This document shows, one piece after another, positions 32,599 through 32,669 of a stretch of DNA of 32,669 nt. Source of the stretch: Geosiphon pyriformis (lineage: Eukaryota; Glomeromycota; Glomeromycetes; Archaeosporales; Geosiphonaceae); NCBI GenBank assembly GCA_016748015.1, contig JAAOMT010000197.1, positions 1-32,669 of the forward strand, in the 5' to 3' direction. The translations under genes were made by a program, and so were the position numbers. The first letter of the stretch is position 1; each line of letters starts with the position of its first letter. The notes under the pieces were generated by a model that saw only the letters and a list, made by a program, of their open reading frames with translations, had not been told where the DNA came from and searched no databases.

Positions 32599-32600
<2 letters not shown>

Positions 32601-32669
<69 letters not shown>
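32601..32669. repeat. Terminal poly-T tract (69 T)
   Basis: An uninterrupted T run reaching the window edge. It is either the end of a contig that stopped in a homopolymer, or the poly-A tail of a minus-strand retroelement lying beyond the edge. Confidence 0.85.

Larger units (their letters stand above)
28355..32600. other. Gene-free AT-rich stretch
   Basis: No coding region, tRNA or element with clear ends was found in about 4.2 kb. It contains AAT/ATT and TA microsatellites and two short islands of more balanced composition (about 29520-29800 and 31500-31680) that stand out from the AT background. These might be transposon scars, LTR fragments or small RNA genes, but no family could be named. 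Confidence 0.6.

Overview
The window looks like a contig, or the end of one, from an AT-rich fungal nuclear genome. The protein genes are split by short introns, mostly about 70-180 nt, with GT-AG borders and often a CTAAT-like branch site. There is a eukaryotic tRNA-Asp, and the housekeeping genes are fungal in type (TSC10, MOG1 and REI1 homologues). The very AT-rich spacers, the style of the LINE relic and the Fanzor relic suggest an arbuscular-mycorrhizal (Glomeromycotina, Rhizophagus-like) genome. That placement is inference. Both ends carry poly-T, and the right one is 69 T long.

Layout. 1-2.5 kb: remains of a LINE retrotransposon on the plus strand, covering RT, RNase H and the C-terminal region, eroded almost entirely by C-to-T and G-to-A changes. 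3.27-4.95 kb (minus): a broken Fanzor, the eukaryotic relative of TnpB RNA-guided nucleases. It still shows the RuvC-I Asp and RuvC-II Glu motifs but has lost part of the zinc ribbon and the RuvC-III segment. 5.1-8.7 kb (plus): two tandem paralogues of a family I do not recognise, with matching intron positions, an acidic disordered middle and a conserved C-terminal domain of about 70 residues. 8.7-10.7 kb: an extremely AT-rich desert.

10.7-12.8 kb (plus): a Nudix hydrolase with a CoA-diphosphatase-like box and a long tail. 13.03-14.06 kb: a dead Tc1/mariner element with both terminal inverted repeats and the TA target site. 14.62 kb: a 20-N gap inside poly-C. 14.7-17.2 kb (minus): an aldo/keto-reductase-like protein of 8 exons in which the catalytic Tyr and His positions look substituted. 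17.5-19.4 kb (minus): 3-ketodihydrosphingosine reductase (TSC10/KDSR), 10 exons. 19.56-20.39 kb (plus): a two-histidine phosphoesterase, divergent from TSC10 across 147 bp. 20.7-21.7 kb (minus): MOG1. 22.4-23.0 kb (minus): a small unknown protein.

24.35-25.5 kb (minus): an NmrA-like protein without the usual glycine-rich motif. 26.2 kb (minus): tRNA-Asp(GTC). 26.46-28.35 kb (plus): the 60S biogenesis factor REI1, 7 exons. 28.4-32.7 kb: a gene-free AT-rich stretch with microsatellites and two small GC-richer islands. The genes do not form one pathway. The window is a normal fungal housekeeping neighbourhood with transposon relics of several ages. The Fanzor relic and the tandem paralogue family are the most notable contents.
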